64,000 bases of DNA from Adineta vaga (Eukaryota > Rotifera), in assembly GCA_021613535.1 (NCBI GenBank), contig CP075492.1, positions 9,920,001 through 9,984,000 on the forward strand, read 5' to 3'. Positions 12,401 through 26,772 of this stretch are shown in pieces. The first letter of the stretch is position 1, and each line of letters starts with the position of its first letter. The position numbers and the translations under genes are program-made. Below the pieces are notes generated by a model. The model made no database searches, was not told where the DNA came from, and saw only the letters and a list, made by a program, of their open reading frames with translations.

Positions 12401-14334
12401 AACGCCCATTGAAATATTAAAACCCAAAACACCGTTAATTCAACCATCAGCAGCACTTCAACAACCAAATACACCATCTGCTGAGTCTGAAAGTTTTAAA
12501 AATATGTTACGCATCGTTCGAACATCGATTGATTTATTTTCTGGTGTAACTAGTCCGGAACAATTACAAGAATTATCAAATACAATTGCTACAAGTCCAT
12601 TAGCGACAACACAAAGATCAAATACTACATCGATGCCGAAAACTCCAACAACGACAAAAACAACAACTTTAATTAAAACACCAACGATATTAAAGCCACA
12701 GCAACAAGCAGCACCTATTCTGCAAACACCTGCAAAATCGATAACTTCACCAGTACCAACAATTTCTGTAACACCTGCTACACCAGCTACGCAATCTCTC
12801 TCATCAAATACACCACTTTCATTTGTACAAGCTAAACCTGTAGTTCCTACACTTACTGATCAGACAAAATCACAAACTTCATCAGCAGCGAATGATAGTG
12901 CTATTCGTTCATTACTTAATAGTACAGTATCTCCTCAAACAAATGTAACATCGGTTACTAATCAATTAGGAACTGTTATTACACCTAATCAAGTTGCACC
13001 TATGGCTGCATTCAGTAATTCTACGTCGTTGAATCAAACAGCTTCATTTCCGTCGCCATCAGCTACTTCTACTTCATCAGCGGTTACTGTAGCATCACCT
13101 TCTTCAACAGTAACAACTTCAGTGCAATCAACTTCACCAACAACCAAACCATTGATATCTGCTGGCAGGCGCTTTTGGATCAAAACCTTCACTTAGTGGT
13201 TCTGCACTAAATTTAGGATCTATATCAGCCAGTATTCCATTTGGTAGCAGTTCTATGGCACCAACGACAACTGCCAGTACTGGACAACTTTTTGGTGGTA
13301 CTAGCGCGACAGCAGCATCAATTCCTAGTCCATTTGGTAGCGGCTTTAGTACACCTTCTTCACCTGCACCAGTTTCAACTGGAAGTCCATTTGGTGGTGG
13401 TGGTACTACTGCTACAACAACATCAGCTCCCACAACTGGTATATTTGGAAATCCATCTACTTCAACTTCTAGTCCATTCGGTACTGCTGGTAATTCTACA
13501 GTAACAACTGCAGCTCCAACGGCTGGCTTTTTTAGTACTCCTACCACTGCACAAGCTAGCCCATTTGGTAGCACTACAACCACTTCTACCACTGGTGCAT
13601 TTGGTACTACAGCAACTACTGCAGCTCCTCAAACTGGTATATTCGGTGGTACAACAAACCCAAGTTCTAGTCCATTTGGTGCTGCGACATCTACTGCGGC
13701 GTCAACAACAGGTATATTTGGTGGTGGTGGTGGATTTGGATCTAGTGGTTCAACAAGTTCTCCATTTGGTGGAAGTTTCACTTCAACACCATCAACCTCT
13801 GTCGCTAGTCCATTCGGTAGTAGTGGATTTGGTACGACATCATCAGCTCCAACAAATTCAGTATTCGGTGGATTTGGTAGTACATCAACAGCACCAACAT
13901 CAACATCCACCACTGGTGGTTTCGGTATAAGTTCTTCTACCAGTTCACCAACAAGTAGTACAGGATTTGGATCTGGTCCATCATTTGGTGGTAATTTTTC
14001 TGGTTTCAATACGCAGTCAAAATCATCTGGATCGTCGACTGGTTTTACTTTTGGTGGATTTAGCGGAGCATCTTCGAATACAGCTGCACCACAACAAACA
14101 TTTGCTTCCTTTGGATCACCAACATCAGCAACATCACCACCAGCAGCATCTCCATTTGGTGGTTCCATGTTTGGAGGTTCATCGATGACTCAGTCAACCG
14201 GTTTTAGTAGTAAGTGGTTTGTTTTCAGGAGAAATCTTTTCTATTTTCCGCATCTTTTAGCAACAGGTTCGACTTTTGGTGCTTCAGCAGCTCAATCTCC
14301 AACGTCAGGTTCATTTTCAGCTTATCGTAAATAA
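3454..14334 (+). CDS. NUP214: Nuclear pore protein NUP214 homologue (FG nucleoporin)
   Basis: About 1,416 aa over 14 exons: 3454-3480, 3583-4002, 4060-4258, 4309-4547, 4609-4713, 4767-4836, 10072-10390, 11105-11302, 11359-11420, 11499-11630, 11691-11965, 12024-12191, 12248-14209 and 14261-14334. NUP214 sits on the cytoplasmic face of the nuclear pore; its N-terminal propeller docks the DDX19/Dbp5 mRNA-export helicase. That propeller is recognisable (ICWSPKGKQIVVVKYDGSLE; PMLLLSNSEGVLQVYYFIHE). A helical region (exons 10-12) fits the NUP88/NUP62 coiled coil. A long S/T/G-rich tail has many SPFG and FGG repeats and ends SGSFSAYRK. Three oddities: a 5.2-kb intron (4837-10071) containing another gene, an exon 5/6 junction whose phases do not match, and a one-base frame change near 13161-13170 at the start of the FG repeats. 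Confidence 0.9.
4978..6399 (-). CDS. Leucine-rich-repeat surface protein nested in NUP214 intron
   Basis: An intronless 473-aa protein encoded antisense within the large NUP214 intron. It begins with a signal peptide (MYLSWFYFSFFLLILFNIHL), then Cys-containing LRR N-cap sequence (CECEDVSS). Leucine-rich repeats run from about residue 70 to 330, for example IDDIDLSSNLIESIDEYTFE and LRQLTLSNNPLNSIDKNAF. A Cys-rich C-cap (CDCQLKTIFHIK...C...CNRLC) follows. The extreme C terminus is a hydrophobic stretch after a polar segment, which fits a GPI-anchor signal or a single membrane anchor. It is probably an extracellular recognition or adhesion protein; the partner is unknown. The ATG directly follows a consensus splice acceptor (tatttcag|ATG), so the mRNA may be spliced at that point. 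Confidence 0.82.
   Translation of the reverse strand: MYLSWFYFSFFLLILFNIHLCSSSICTEYYSSQASSQQCECEDVSSNDQPSISLKCISLTKSPHFPSNLQYQTIEIESCLEDFNFATIPFNDLTLNTLRIRHCNLQNLNDQSFLNIKHFEKFSLENSTIKSLTTSNENFQDIFSANSFQTLKSLTLKNVHYHQVHKHDKKLNFELLLQQLPYLYRLELINIHLDNYRYHEIQSIGQNLTYLSLMNTHQTSLVPIEYLTVLQRLLLRHLPEIFQSQPLISSLGKLKHLKYILFEHNQLKTIEHLQSNTIDDIDLSSNLIESIDEYTFEHVPKLRQLTLSNNPLNSIDKNAFCGIEHLQRLSIHIKHSSISPLDNCLLINYPQLQISQDSQTKLQCDCQLKTIFHIKRQQTNQSINRIFKLNQGCLLRNESLPAIQLYELDNYFNCSSIHSCNRLCQDRKIKVLKTEIPSSFNVQVNPKDTSLSMSLYSFFSYLHLLLLLCFLYL
7696..7716. repeat. CT dinucleotide microsatellite
   Basis: About ten CT units inside the NUP214 intron. Confidence 0.85.
8129..8153. repeat. TG dinucleotide microsatellite
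   Basis: About twelve TG units inside the NUP214 intron. Confidence 0.85.
10391..11104 (+). other. NUP214 intron of 714 bp, no gene seen
   Basis: Starts gtaagg and ends tttgcag; splicing joins CCATCAC to AATTACT in frame. It contains a GA-rich run near 10543-10562 and no supported ORF. It is the second unusually long intron of this gene. Confidence 0.7.
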
Positions 14335-15664
14335 AACTTCTAGATACAAATGATTCCCATATATTTTTCTTTATTTTTCTGTAATTATCAAAACAAATTG
14401 CCTTGCCCACATCACATTCAGTTTGTTCCTTTTTTCTTTTTTTTCTGTGAAAACATATCTGTGTGATTACAATAAACAAGAATAAATATGTGTTATGAAC
14501 AAAGTAAAAAAAAAAGAGAACAATGTGTATGTCGGTAGAGAGTAGTCTGAATTGAGTTCTGATCATCGAAATAATCATCTCACTCATTGAACTTCATGTT
14601 GCTGACCACAGGCTTTCACAACTTTCTCAATGATAAGAGTATCTCAACGAATGTTGATCTTGTACTCGAATATTACCATTAAGAAAGACACTTCACGCCG
14701 GAAGCTTTCTGATCACCTGCCATACGTTAAACGCATGGAACCCTGCTAGAGTCTCGATTGGTCTTTATCTCAGACCTTCCCAAGGATAAAGATAGAAGAG
14801 TGACATTAAATTGCACTCGTTTGTAATCCCTGTGAGTAAGCTTCAACCTACATACACAAAACTTATTCGTCCATATTTTCACCTTATATATTGAAATGTA
14901 TATGTACAAAGAAAAAGAACGGTGAATAACGTGAAGAAATGTTCGATAACGGGTGACACCTTTTCTCCTACTTATTTTGCTGAGAACGAATAGGAAGATT
15001 TTCATTTGTTTGATGATGATTGTTGATACAACACATTTGAAAAGATTTCCATGAGATCTTATCAAGTAAACAGTGAATGATGATGTGAAATATATTAGAT
15101 TGTTTTGATAAATCATCAAAACTTGCTTTAACATACACATGATTTATGCAATTTAATTGATACTGGAAAAATATACAAACGAATTCTGATTGAGAATATC
15201 ATGAAGTTTTTTCGCAATCTATCCCTAATTATTTGTTCGTTTTGTCGACATCAGTATGGCAATAAGTCAGGTTTGTTACATTCATTCTCTATCGATCAAT
15301 ATATAGATTCAACACATTAGCAGTACAGAATATATCTCATCATATGAGATTAAAAAAAATATTCTTTTTTTAATTTCATTGAAATCTATTACAATCATTG
15401 ATATAATGTCAATGAATTGATCATAGCAATTTTATTATTATAGTTGTTGATGAATCATGCCTTGTCTATCAGAGCCATCTGTCCAACTATTATCAAACTA
15501 CTATTCCATTTGTTCGCGTTGGCAAGTAATGGTAGACGTGCATGCAGCGCATGCAGTTAGTTGAGTGTATAAAGAGTGAATCAATTATAGTCAATTAACA
15601 AAGCTCATATTTCGAATTTGTTTCTACTGTTTCTCATTCAAAAAAGTTTTATTATTAATTTTAG
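14335..15664. other. Intergenic region between NUP214 and ARPC1
   Basis: About 1.3 kb. AATAAA-type signals occur near 14471-14485 and could end the NUP214 transcript. The minus-strand open frames at 14225-14587 and 14727-15140 have no recognisable domains. A splice acceptor (attttag) ends at 15664 directly before the ARPC1 ATG, so part of this region may be a 5' UTR intron or outron. Confidence 0.5.
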
Positions 15665-17399
15665 ATGGCTGAAGTTCATTCATTTGGCAATTTACCTGTC
15701 ATTGCTCATGCTTGGAATCATGATCGGACACGTATGCATGTTTTTTTTAAAGTTTAATCTATATTGCATTCTTCTTTTTTGTTTTTTGTTCTATAGAAAT
15801 TGCCGTTTCTTTAGGCAAAAATGATATTCGTATCTATCATAAACAAGCAGGAAAATGGAAATTAACTCATACATTATGCGAACATTTATCTCGTGTTCTA
15901 GCTATTGATTGGGCACCGAAAACGAATCGCATTGTCACATCTAGTGCTGTAAGAATTCTTTCGTCGAATCATTAAGAAATAGTTTCTTCTTGTCTTCTTA
16001 GGATTATAATGCCTATGTTTGGACATATGAAAATGATACATGGAAACCGCAAATGGTTGAACTACAACGAACAAGTCGAGCTGTTGGTTGTGCAAAATGG
16101 TCACCGAATGGTAATAGATTAAAATACAATTCATTTTTCATATTCTGATTTTTCTCTCATTTGTAGAAAATAAATTTGCCATTGGTTCAAGTGATAAAAA
16201 TGTTGCGATATGTTATTATGAAACTGAACAACGATTTTGGGCAGCTGAAATGATTAAGAAAAAACCAAAATCAACGGTTACTTGTCTTGCATGGCATCCA
16301 AATAATCAGCTTATTGCTGTTGGCAGTTGTGATTATCGTGTACGAATTTATTCTGCACTTATCAAAGCAGTGGATGATCAAGCACAAACATCTGCGTGGG
16401 GAAAAATTGCAAATACAGGAGAGCTTTTACATGAATTTCAATCTGGTACAACTTCATTTTTATTTTCATTGATAACTATTTATGAATTTAGAATCGGGTT
16501 GGATTCATGATGTGGCCTTTTCACCATCAGGTGACAATCTTGCATGGGTATCGCATAATTCCATTATCTTTGCCGTTTCATCTAATGATCCGACTCGGTT
16601 TGTTTTATTTCAACTACTTTTATTCAATATATTGATTTATTATTTTAGTACGACAATGGAAATTACAAATTATTTACCATTTCGTTGTATCATTTTCGTT
16701 ACGGAATCAACATTCATTGTTGGCGTAAACGGAGAGATGACTGATTTAAATTCGAAAAATAAAATGAATTTATTTTCTATTTTAGGGTCATGAATTTTCA
16801 CCATTGATTTACAATTATGATAGTCGACGAGGAGCGATTGAATTTGCAGAAAAACTCGATCAACAAGGCGTAACTACTAACCGACAAACAATTGGGTATG
16901 AATCTTCAATATTCGATTCATTTTCGTTTTCATACTATTTTCCTTCAGAGAAGAAAACGAATTTTATACGCCATATCAGGCTTCGTATGAAAGAGTTTGC
17001 AGTGAAACTTGTTTTTGCATGTAGTTTTTCGAGTCTCGATTTGAATAGAGATTGGTTTGCAGTGTTCATGATGAAAAGGATACATAGTCTATTTGATATT
17101 TTCTTCTTAGCCGTCTTTTCGATCAACCATCGATGCAAACTCAAACACCGGAACCTGTCACAACACATCAAAGCATGATTACGTAAATATCTTGCGAACT
17201 TCTTTTCTTTTCTTATTTCAATTTGATGTTTATAGACAAATTGTACCTTATGAAACTGAAAGAACTAATTTGGTTAAAATAAGTTCTGCGGATTTATTTG
17301 GTCAAGTTGTCATTTGGAATTTAAGTGGCAAGGTAAATTAATCTATTCAAATATTTCATATATTTAATTTTGATTTTTATCTAGAAAATAAAAAACTAA
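15665..17399 (+). CDS. ARPC1: Arp2/3 complex subunit 1 (ARPC1, WD40 protein)
   Basis: ARPC1 is the WD40 propeller subunit of the Arp2/3 complex, which nucleates branched actin filaments. Exons 15665-15731, 15797-15948, 16002-16110, 16167-16445, 16492-16597, 16649-16724 and 16786-16895 join cleanly. They encode family hallmarks: AHAWNHDRTQIAVSLGKNDI, DWAPKTNRIVTSS, WKPQMVELQRTSRAV, LAWHPNNQLIAVGSCDYRVR, GWIHDVAFSPSGDNLAWVSH. The region 16950-17180, covering the variable insert between blades 6 and 7, is less certain. The last blade is at 17238-17332 (FGQVVIWNLSGK), followed either by a short KIKN exon ending at 17399 or by readthrough to an earlier stop. A splice acceptor touches the ATG. Confidence 0.95.
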
Positions 17400-18307
17400 A
17401 TCATTTTTAATCAATATCGAACAAATTCTTTTCTTTGGCTTGAGCTTGATAGTGTTTGTGTGTGTTTTTCTTTATTATAATTATTGTCCAAGATTCGCAC
17501 TTAATCCGCTGATTGTGCAATCATGCATGTGTTCGTATTTTTCTATGAAATTTGTCTGTGTTCTTGAAGATTTCCTTTCGTTCTTTCTCTTTTTTAATCT
17601 GTTATCTTCGATTTGACTTTGCTGTTTGTCATTTAACAATAATTCTTCCACGAATACAAAGAAATAGAAACATGTTTATTGAATATTTAATAAAAATAAA
17701 GTTTATGATTAAATTTCTTCATTCTCTTTTCAGAAAAATACAAATCTATAGTTAAATCCGTACTCATTAACCGAAGTAAGTTTTGATCCTTGACATTTTT
17801 AAAGCATTACACGAATGAAATACGTTTTCTTTAATTACACAACTAATTATCATCATCATCTGTATGTTTTGATAGGAAACAAATATGAAGTGTTTAACTT
17901 TCATGAACACTTGACTGAATTACAACGCATATATTTTCTTTGTTTTTTTTCTAATCAAATTAATACGCAGGAATGACTAGACGCATGTTTTTCTTCTTCT
18001 GTCAATATTACTTTTAACATAAAAATAAAACGACAAGGTTATACACTCAAACCATATCCTATTTGTAATTCTGTTCTTTTTTCCCTGCATTATACTTGAC
18101 TGTCGAAAAACGAACCGACAGATTTGGTATGTTATATGCAACAGATTTCTGAATTTTGAATATACGATGAAAACTAATCGTATTTATTTATTTATTTTTA
18201 GATGAATCAACGATTTTTTTCTTTTAATGAATATTTGATTTCTTTTATTAAGCAGTGATTTTTTCCTATATATATATATATAACTCAACTATTAGATATT
18301 CCTCATC
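17400..18307. other. Intergenic region between ARPC1 and ATP2C1
   Basis: About 900 bp of very AT-rich sequence with no supported ORF. It probably holds the ARPC1 3' UTR and the ATP2C1 promoter and 5' leader. An acceptor-like ATTAG lies 12 bp before the ATP2C1 ATG. Confidence 0.5.
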
Positions 18308-22011
<3,704 letters not shown>

Positions 22012-22307
22012 TAACATAGATATCGTATCTTCTTCGTCTTATTTTTTCGAAACAAAAAACACCCAATTTTCTCACCGTATTTAATACATATCTAATGACA
22101 TTTTACAAATTGTAAATTGGTCATTATTCGACTTGTTTTTCTTTAATTTATTTAAACTTTTATTGTTACTTTTCTGTCCTATATCTGTTAAATCATTTTT
22201 TTTTGCAAAAAAGAAATTAACAAAAACACAACAAATGAATTATCTGACATTTATTCGAAATACTAGATTAAAGTACAAAGAAAACAATAGACTAACAAAT
22301 GGAATGT

Positions 22308-24366
22308 TTAAAACAATTGAATAAAGATAAGAAAGAATAAAATATGGAATGGAGAATAGTGTGGAAATAATTGATTGCTCGAAGATAGTTGAGTATAAAT
22401 TCGTTTACATCCTTTATTATCTCGATGAGTAATAAATTGTTGACAGTCAGGTGTTTCTAAAAGAAAATAACAAATTAAATGAAATAGAAAATTAAATAAA
22501 CTTACGATAAAGTGTAATACGTCCGTATTCGGGAGGAAAATCAGGTGAAGTTGCATTGATATAATAATGTCCGAGATCGGCTTGTTCAACATTGATAATA
22601 GTCAATCGTGATAGAATACAATCAGTACAAATGGACATTTCTGGAATGGTAGCTTCGATTAAATATTTTTGTGAATTCCAAATATCAGTATCATATTTCA
22701 TATTAGGAAGGCCAGCACTTCGTTCCTTTCGCCAGCTTTAAATAAAAAAGAAAATAAAAAAAATTGCAACGATGATATAAAATGAAACTCTTGATTTTTA
22801 CGAAATTTTTGGAGTTGGATAACCATAAACGTAGCATTCCATATAAACATCGACTTGAAAATCAGTTGCTTGACCCACTTCACGTTGACAGTAAATGTAT
22901 GGACGAACTAAATAGATGAGTAATAAAGTTGTACTAGATTGAGATTTATTCAAAGCTTACATCGCACTGAAAGCTTCAATGTCCATTCACTACCAAAGCC
23001 AACTAAATTACTAGCTGTAAAAAAAAATATAAGAATACTTTGTTTAACTCAATCATGTATAGTTTTCATACCAAGACATTTATAAATTCCTGTATCACGA
23101 CTTGTTACACGATAGAGATTTAGTTGTGAACCCTATTATGAGAAGTGATTAGTCAATTCGAATAGATTATATCTTGTAACCTACCACTTGACGAATGTAA
23201 CCTGATGAAAGAGGACGTGCATCTGCTTTTTGCCATTCAATTTTTGGAGTTGGATATCCTAAAGAAATATAATCGATGAAATTCAGTCAATTGTTAATCA
23301 AAAATTGAAAATTTACCTTGCGCATTACAAATCAATGTAACAGAATCACCTTCTTTTACTTCAATATCTTTTGTTGATGATTCCAAAACGACAGGTTCGC
23401 CTAGATTTATATTCGTTTATAGTCTAATCAATCTCATACAACAATTTACTTACTAATCACATTTAAAAATCGTGTTAAATACACATCACGTAGATTCGTA
23501 TCAGTTAAACGACCTAAACAGTTTAATTCTTACAAGAATATATCTTCGAAATATATTTACATGTTAAATTTCCAATATCATCACGATCGAGTGGATCAAA
23601 AATTAAATACCAATCCGGTGAATCTGTACCATGTATTGCTTGTAGACGAGGAACAGGTTGATTAAATTGTAAAACATCTGAATCAACAGCTAATGTAAAG
23701 TTTTTTCCATCATTAAATCGCTCCAATGACCATTCAACCTATTTGAAACGAGAATAATTAACGAGATGAAATAATATTACTTTAAAATAGAAGAAAAAGA
23801 AAGAATTCAAGTGAAAAGTGATTACGATGACGTGAAAGAAGATCTCGAATTGTCGAGAATCGATGGAATCAGACATCCTTCCTTCCACGTTTAATCAGAT
23901 GAATATAGAACGTGTAAAAAAGAATGTTATTTTTTTTGTTGTTGACACACGAATGTTTGCGATCTTTAGAATAAAATCATACCAATACGTTGACGAGAAC
24001 ATTTTCTAATTATACATGCTAAGAAGACTATAATACTTATTTAATTATCATACAACGCGACATAAATTAATATCGAGTAAGTCGAAGATTTTCTCAAATA
24101 ACAAATGATTTGATTTGGAACATACGTGTCGTTTATCACTCGGTGTTAAACCAACAAGAGTACATTTCGCCACTAATCTTTCACCAGCACGTGGTGCAAT
24201 TGGATCAAAGATTATGCCATCTTTATCTCGCATGTCGAATCGTGGCATTGTTTCGGCATAGATTGATGAAATTGATAGACATATTAAGTACACTAATTAA
24301 GAATCAATAAATGACATTTGTATAGAAGAAAAGATTTTTACCGGAAAACTTCCATTTTGTTTTCAT
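22308..24366 (-). CDS. Ig-superfamily adhesion protein, lachesin/IgLON-like
   Basis: Eleven exons on the minus strand give 395 aa: 24342-24366, 24126-24292, 23561-23738, 23454-23513, 23317-23400, 23185-23258, 23072-23132, 22961-23014, 22802-22907, 22506-22735 and 22308-22456. The signal peptide is MKTKWKFSVYLICLSISSIY. Three Ig-like domains follow. The first is divergent (AKCTLVG ... DDIGNLTC). The second is a clear I-set domain (GDSVTLICNAQGYPTPKIEW ... DTGIYKCLASNLVGFGSE). The third has a Cys-Tyr-Val core (MECYVYGYPTPKISWRKE) and lacks the usual YxC near its end (LGHYYINATS). The C terminus is hydrophobic after a polar linker, consistent with a GPI anchor. It lies tail to tail with ATP2C1, 296 bp apart. 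It probably mediates cell adhesion; the exact orthologue is not assigned. Confidence 0.87.
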
Positions 24367-24716
24367 GTTTTCGTCAAAAAACAAGGTGAGATTTCTTTTT
24401 CTGCGATTGACACTCTAGTTGTCCTCAAAAATGGACAAAGGATGACCGATTGATTGACCAATGACTAAACGGTCAAACTTTTATTTGTTCATAAACAATA
24501 GAAATTTTATTTTAATTTTTCATATTCTTTTAATTTTTAAGAAAAAAAGTAACATTCATATTAAATTCACACAATTTGAACGACATCTATCCTTGACATT
24601 TCATTGGTTATTTGAATTAACTTATCCATCGATTTTACATCTTCATAATTTCATATTCATAGTAAAAGTGAAAAAAAAGAACGATTCATTAACAGTCCTT
24701 CTAAAACTCTCAACAA
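24367..24716. promoter_or_regulatory. Divergent intergenic region between the Ig gene and TBC1D13
   Basis: A 350-bp spacer separates the two start codons, which point away from each other, so it must contain promoter or leader sequence for both. I see no specific motif. A weak open frame at 24461-24748 covers part of it but its translation is low complexity. Confidence 0.5.
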
Positions 24717-26417
24717 ATGGCACTTTATCAAAAAACGTAGGCGTTTAGTTCAATAAAAATCTAAATGTATGAAAATGTTTTTCAGACTCGAGCAATTTGA
24801 AACATTACTTAAATGTGATATGATTGATATAAAACAACTTAAAGTTCTTGCATTTAATGGTAATCATTTTCTTCAACGATGTTCAGCAGTTTAGTTTTTC
24901 TCTACCAGGTTGTCCTGCAGAAAATGGTATTCGTAGTTTAACTTGGAAGGTATACTTCTTAAACTCATTTTTTTAAATAAACTTTTGTTTTTGATCGATT
25001 AGGTTTTGCTCAATTATCTTGTTCTCGATCGGACTAAATGGTTATCGCATCTAACTAAACAAAGGTAAAGGATTTTTTTACGATAATTATAAATATAGTC
25101 AACTTTCTTCTCAAGGGAATTGTATCGTGGATATATTCGTGAAACGATTATAAAACCAGGTTTAAATCCAACAACAGAATCTGAAGTCGTTGATCATGTA
25201 AGTTTGATGATGACAAAATCAATTTGAATATCATATGTATTCTTTTAGCCATTAAATTCTGCACCGGATAGTTCATGGGCTGTTTATTTTAAAGAAAATG
25301 AAGTTTTACTACAAATTGATAAAGATGTTCGGTTCGTTTGTATTCTTTGCTTTTGTTCAATGTCAATGAAATATTTTATTTCGTTGTTTATAGACGTTTA
25401 TGTCCTGATTTATCATTTTTTCAACGTGAAACAGATTATCCATGTGCAGAAATCTTAAATCAAGAAGCTGGTTTTGAAAGTTTACGTAAACGTATTGTTT
25501 CAACTGCTCTCAAAGTTGAATCTCAATGTCGATCACGTTTAACGGGTCGATTAGAATTTGAATATCAAAATAAAAAACCTTCATCCTCAACAACATTTGA
25601 TGATAATGAATATCAATTATTACCTGATGGCCATGAAGCTCATTGGGAAGTTGTTGAAAGAATTTTATTTGTCTTTTCAAAATTAAATTCAGGACAAAGT
25701 TATGTACAAGGAATGAATGAAATTATTGGACCAATTTATTATACATTTGCAACTGATCCAAATCCAGAATGGAGAGGTTCGTAAAACTAAACTTAACCAG
25801 ATACTTGTCAGGATTTTACATATACTTGAGGTTTTTTTTCTATTTAGAACATGCTGAAGCTGATGCATTTTATTGTTTTACTAATTTAATGATTCATATT
25901 CGTGACAATTTTATGAAAATCTATGATCATTCCGAATTCGGTATACTTGTTCGTATGCAGAGACTTTTGATGTTATTAAAAAAGACTGAACCAGATATTT
26001 ATTATTTATTTGAAAAACAAAAAATTAAACCAGAATTTTATGCATTTCGTTGGTTAACATTATTATTATCTCAAGAGTTTCGTTTACCGGATGTTATACG
26101 TATTTGGGATTCATTATTTTCTGATCAAGAAAGAAATTTTGAATTTCTTCTCTATATCTGCTTGTGCTATGATTGTGTACGTATATAATCATTGAAATAA
26201 TTTCATTACAGTTTATTTTGTTTTTTTTAGTCTTCAACGAAATCGATTATCAACTGGATCAGAATCACAAAATATCAAATTATTACAAGTTAGATTATGA
26301 AAATTTTGTTATCACGAAAATAATAAATTTGTTTTGCTTTAGAATTATCCTCAAGATGTCGATATTTATCAAATCTTAGAAAAAGCCGTTGAACTTAAAC
26401 GTCTCTATCGTATATAA
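24717..26417 (+). CDS. TBC1D13: TBC1 domain family member 13 (Rab GTPase-activating protein)
   Basis: TBC1D13 stimulates GTP hydrolysis by Rab GTPases, with Rab35 the known target in mammals. About 402 aa over ten exons: 24717-24736, 24786-24859, 24909-24949, 25003-25064, 25116-25197, 25249-25331, 25394-25776, 25848-26176, 26231-26288 and 26343-26417. The first 20-bp exon gives MALYQKT and fits the family N terminus better than the alternative ATG at 24769. Conserved blocks include the arginine finger in LLQIDKDVRRLCPD, the glutamine finger in SYVQGMNEIIGP, YYTFATDPNPEW, and YAFRWLTLLLSQEFRLPDVI. The frame breaks near 26150-26160 in a TA run. Restoring frame there gives the expected hydrophobic SACAMIV helix and joins the last two exons. 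Confidence 0.95.
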
Positions 26418-26772
26418 TGAAATTTCTTGTTCTCTACCACAGTATCGTAATTGTCAAGTGTCTGTATAAAGTCTTTGTTTTCTGTTCAGATAGAATATTT
26501 ATTTCTTATTTTATTAATCATTCGACATAAGAGAGTCTTCTTTGTTTATTTGTGACGTGCAATCAATATAGAGAACGTGGATCTGTGTTGTTATTTCTTC
26601 TTTGTGATTATCTCATACATTCTTGAATTTTGTTTTGTAAGTTTTATCAGATATAAATTCTAATAAAAGAAATCTCGAGAGTATCAATGAAAAGATTACT
26701 TGAATGTGTTAGAATTTGTATGACACATATTTATCGAAACAATCCACATCTCGATTTTAATTATGATTTTAG
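26418..26772. other. Short intergenic region TBC1D13-SMYD5
   Basis: Only 355 bp separate the TBC1D13 stop from the SMYD5 ATG, in the same orientation. A splice acceptor (gattttag) ends directly at the SMYD5 ATG. Close same-strand spacing plus an acceptor at the ATG would suit an operon processed by spliced-leader trans-splicing, but that is inference. Confidence 0.45.

Noticed and set aside
13110-13168. 59-bp GT-AG intron that could explain the NUP214 frame change
   Set aside because: Removing it leaves the third, wrong frame; only a 154-bp intron or an indel fixes the frame.
13134-14168. Long open frames on both strands across the NUP214 FG repeats
   Set aside because: They are shadows of the repetitive Gly/Ser/Thr/Phe codons; their Val/Pro- or Leu/His-rich translations have no domains.
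24461-24748. 95-codon ORF before TBC1D13 as its first exon
   Set aside because: Low-complexity translation; the 20-bp exon at 24717 gives a better family-like N terminus and correct phase.
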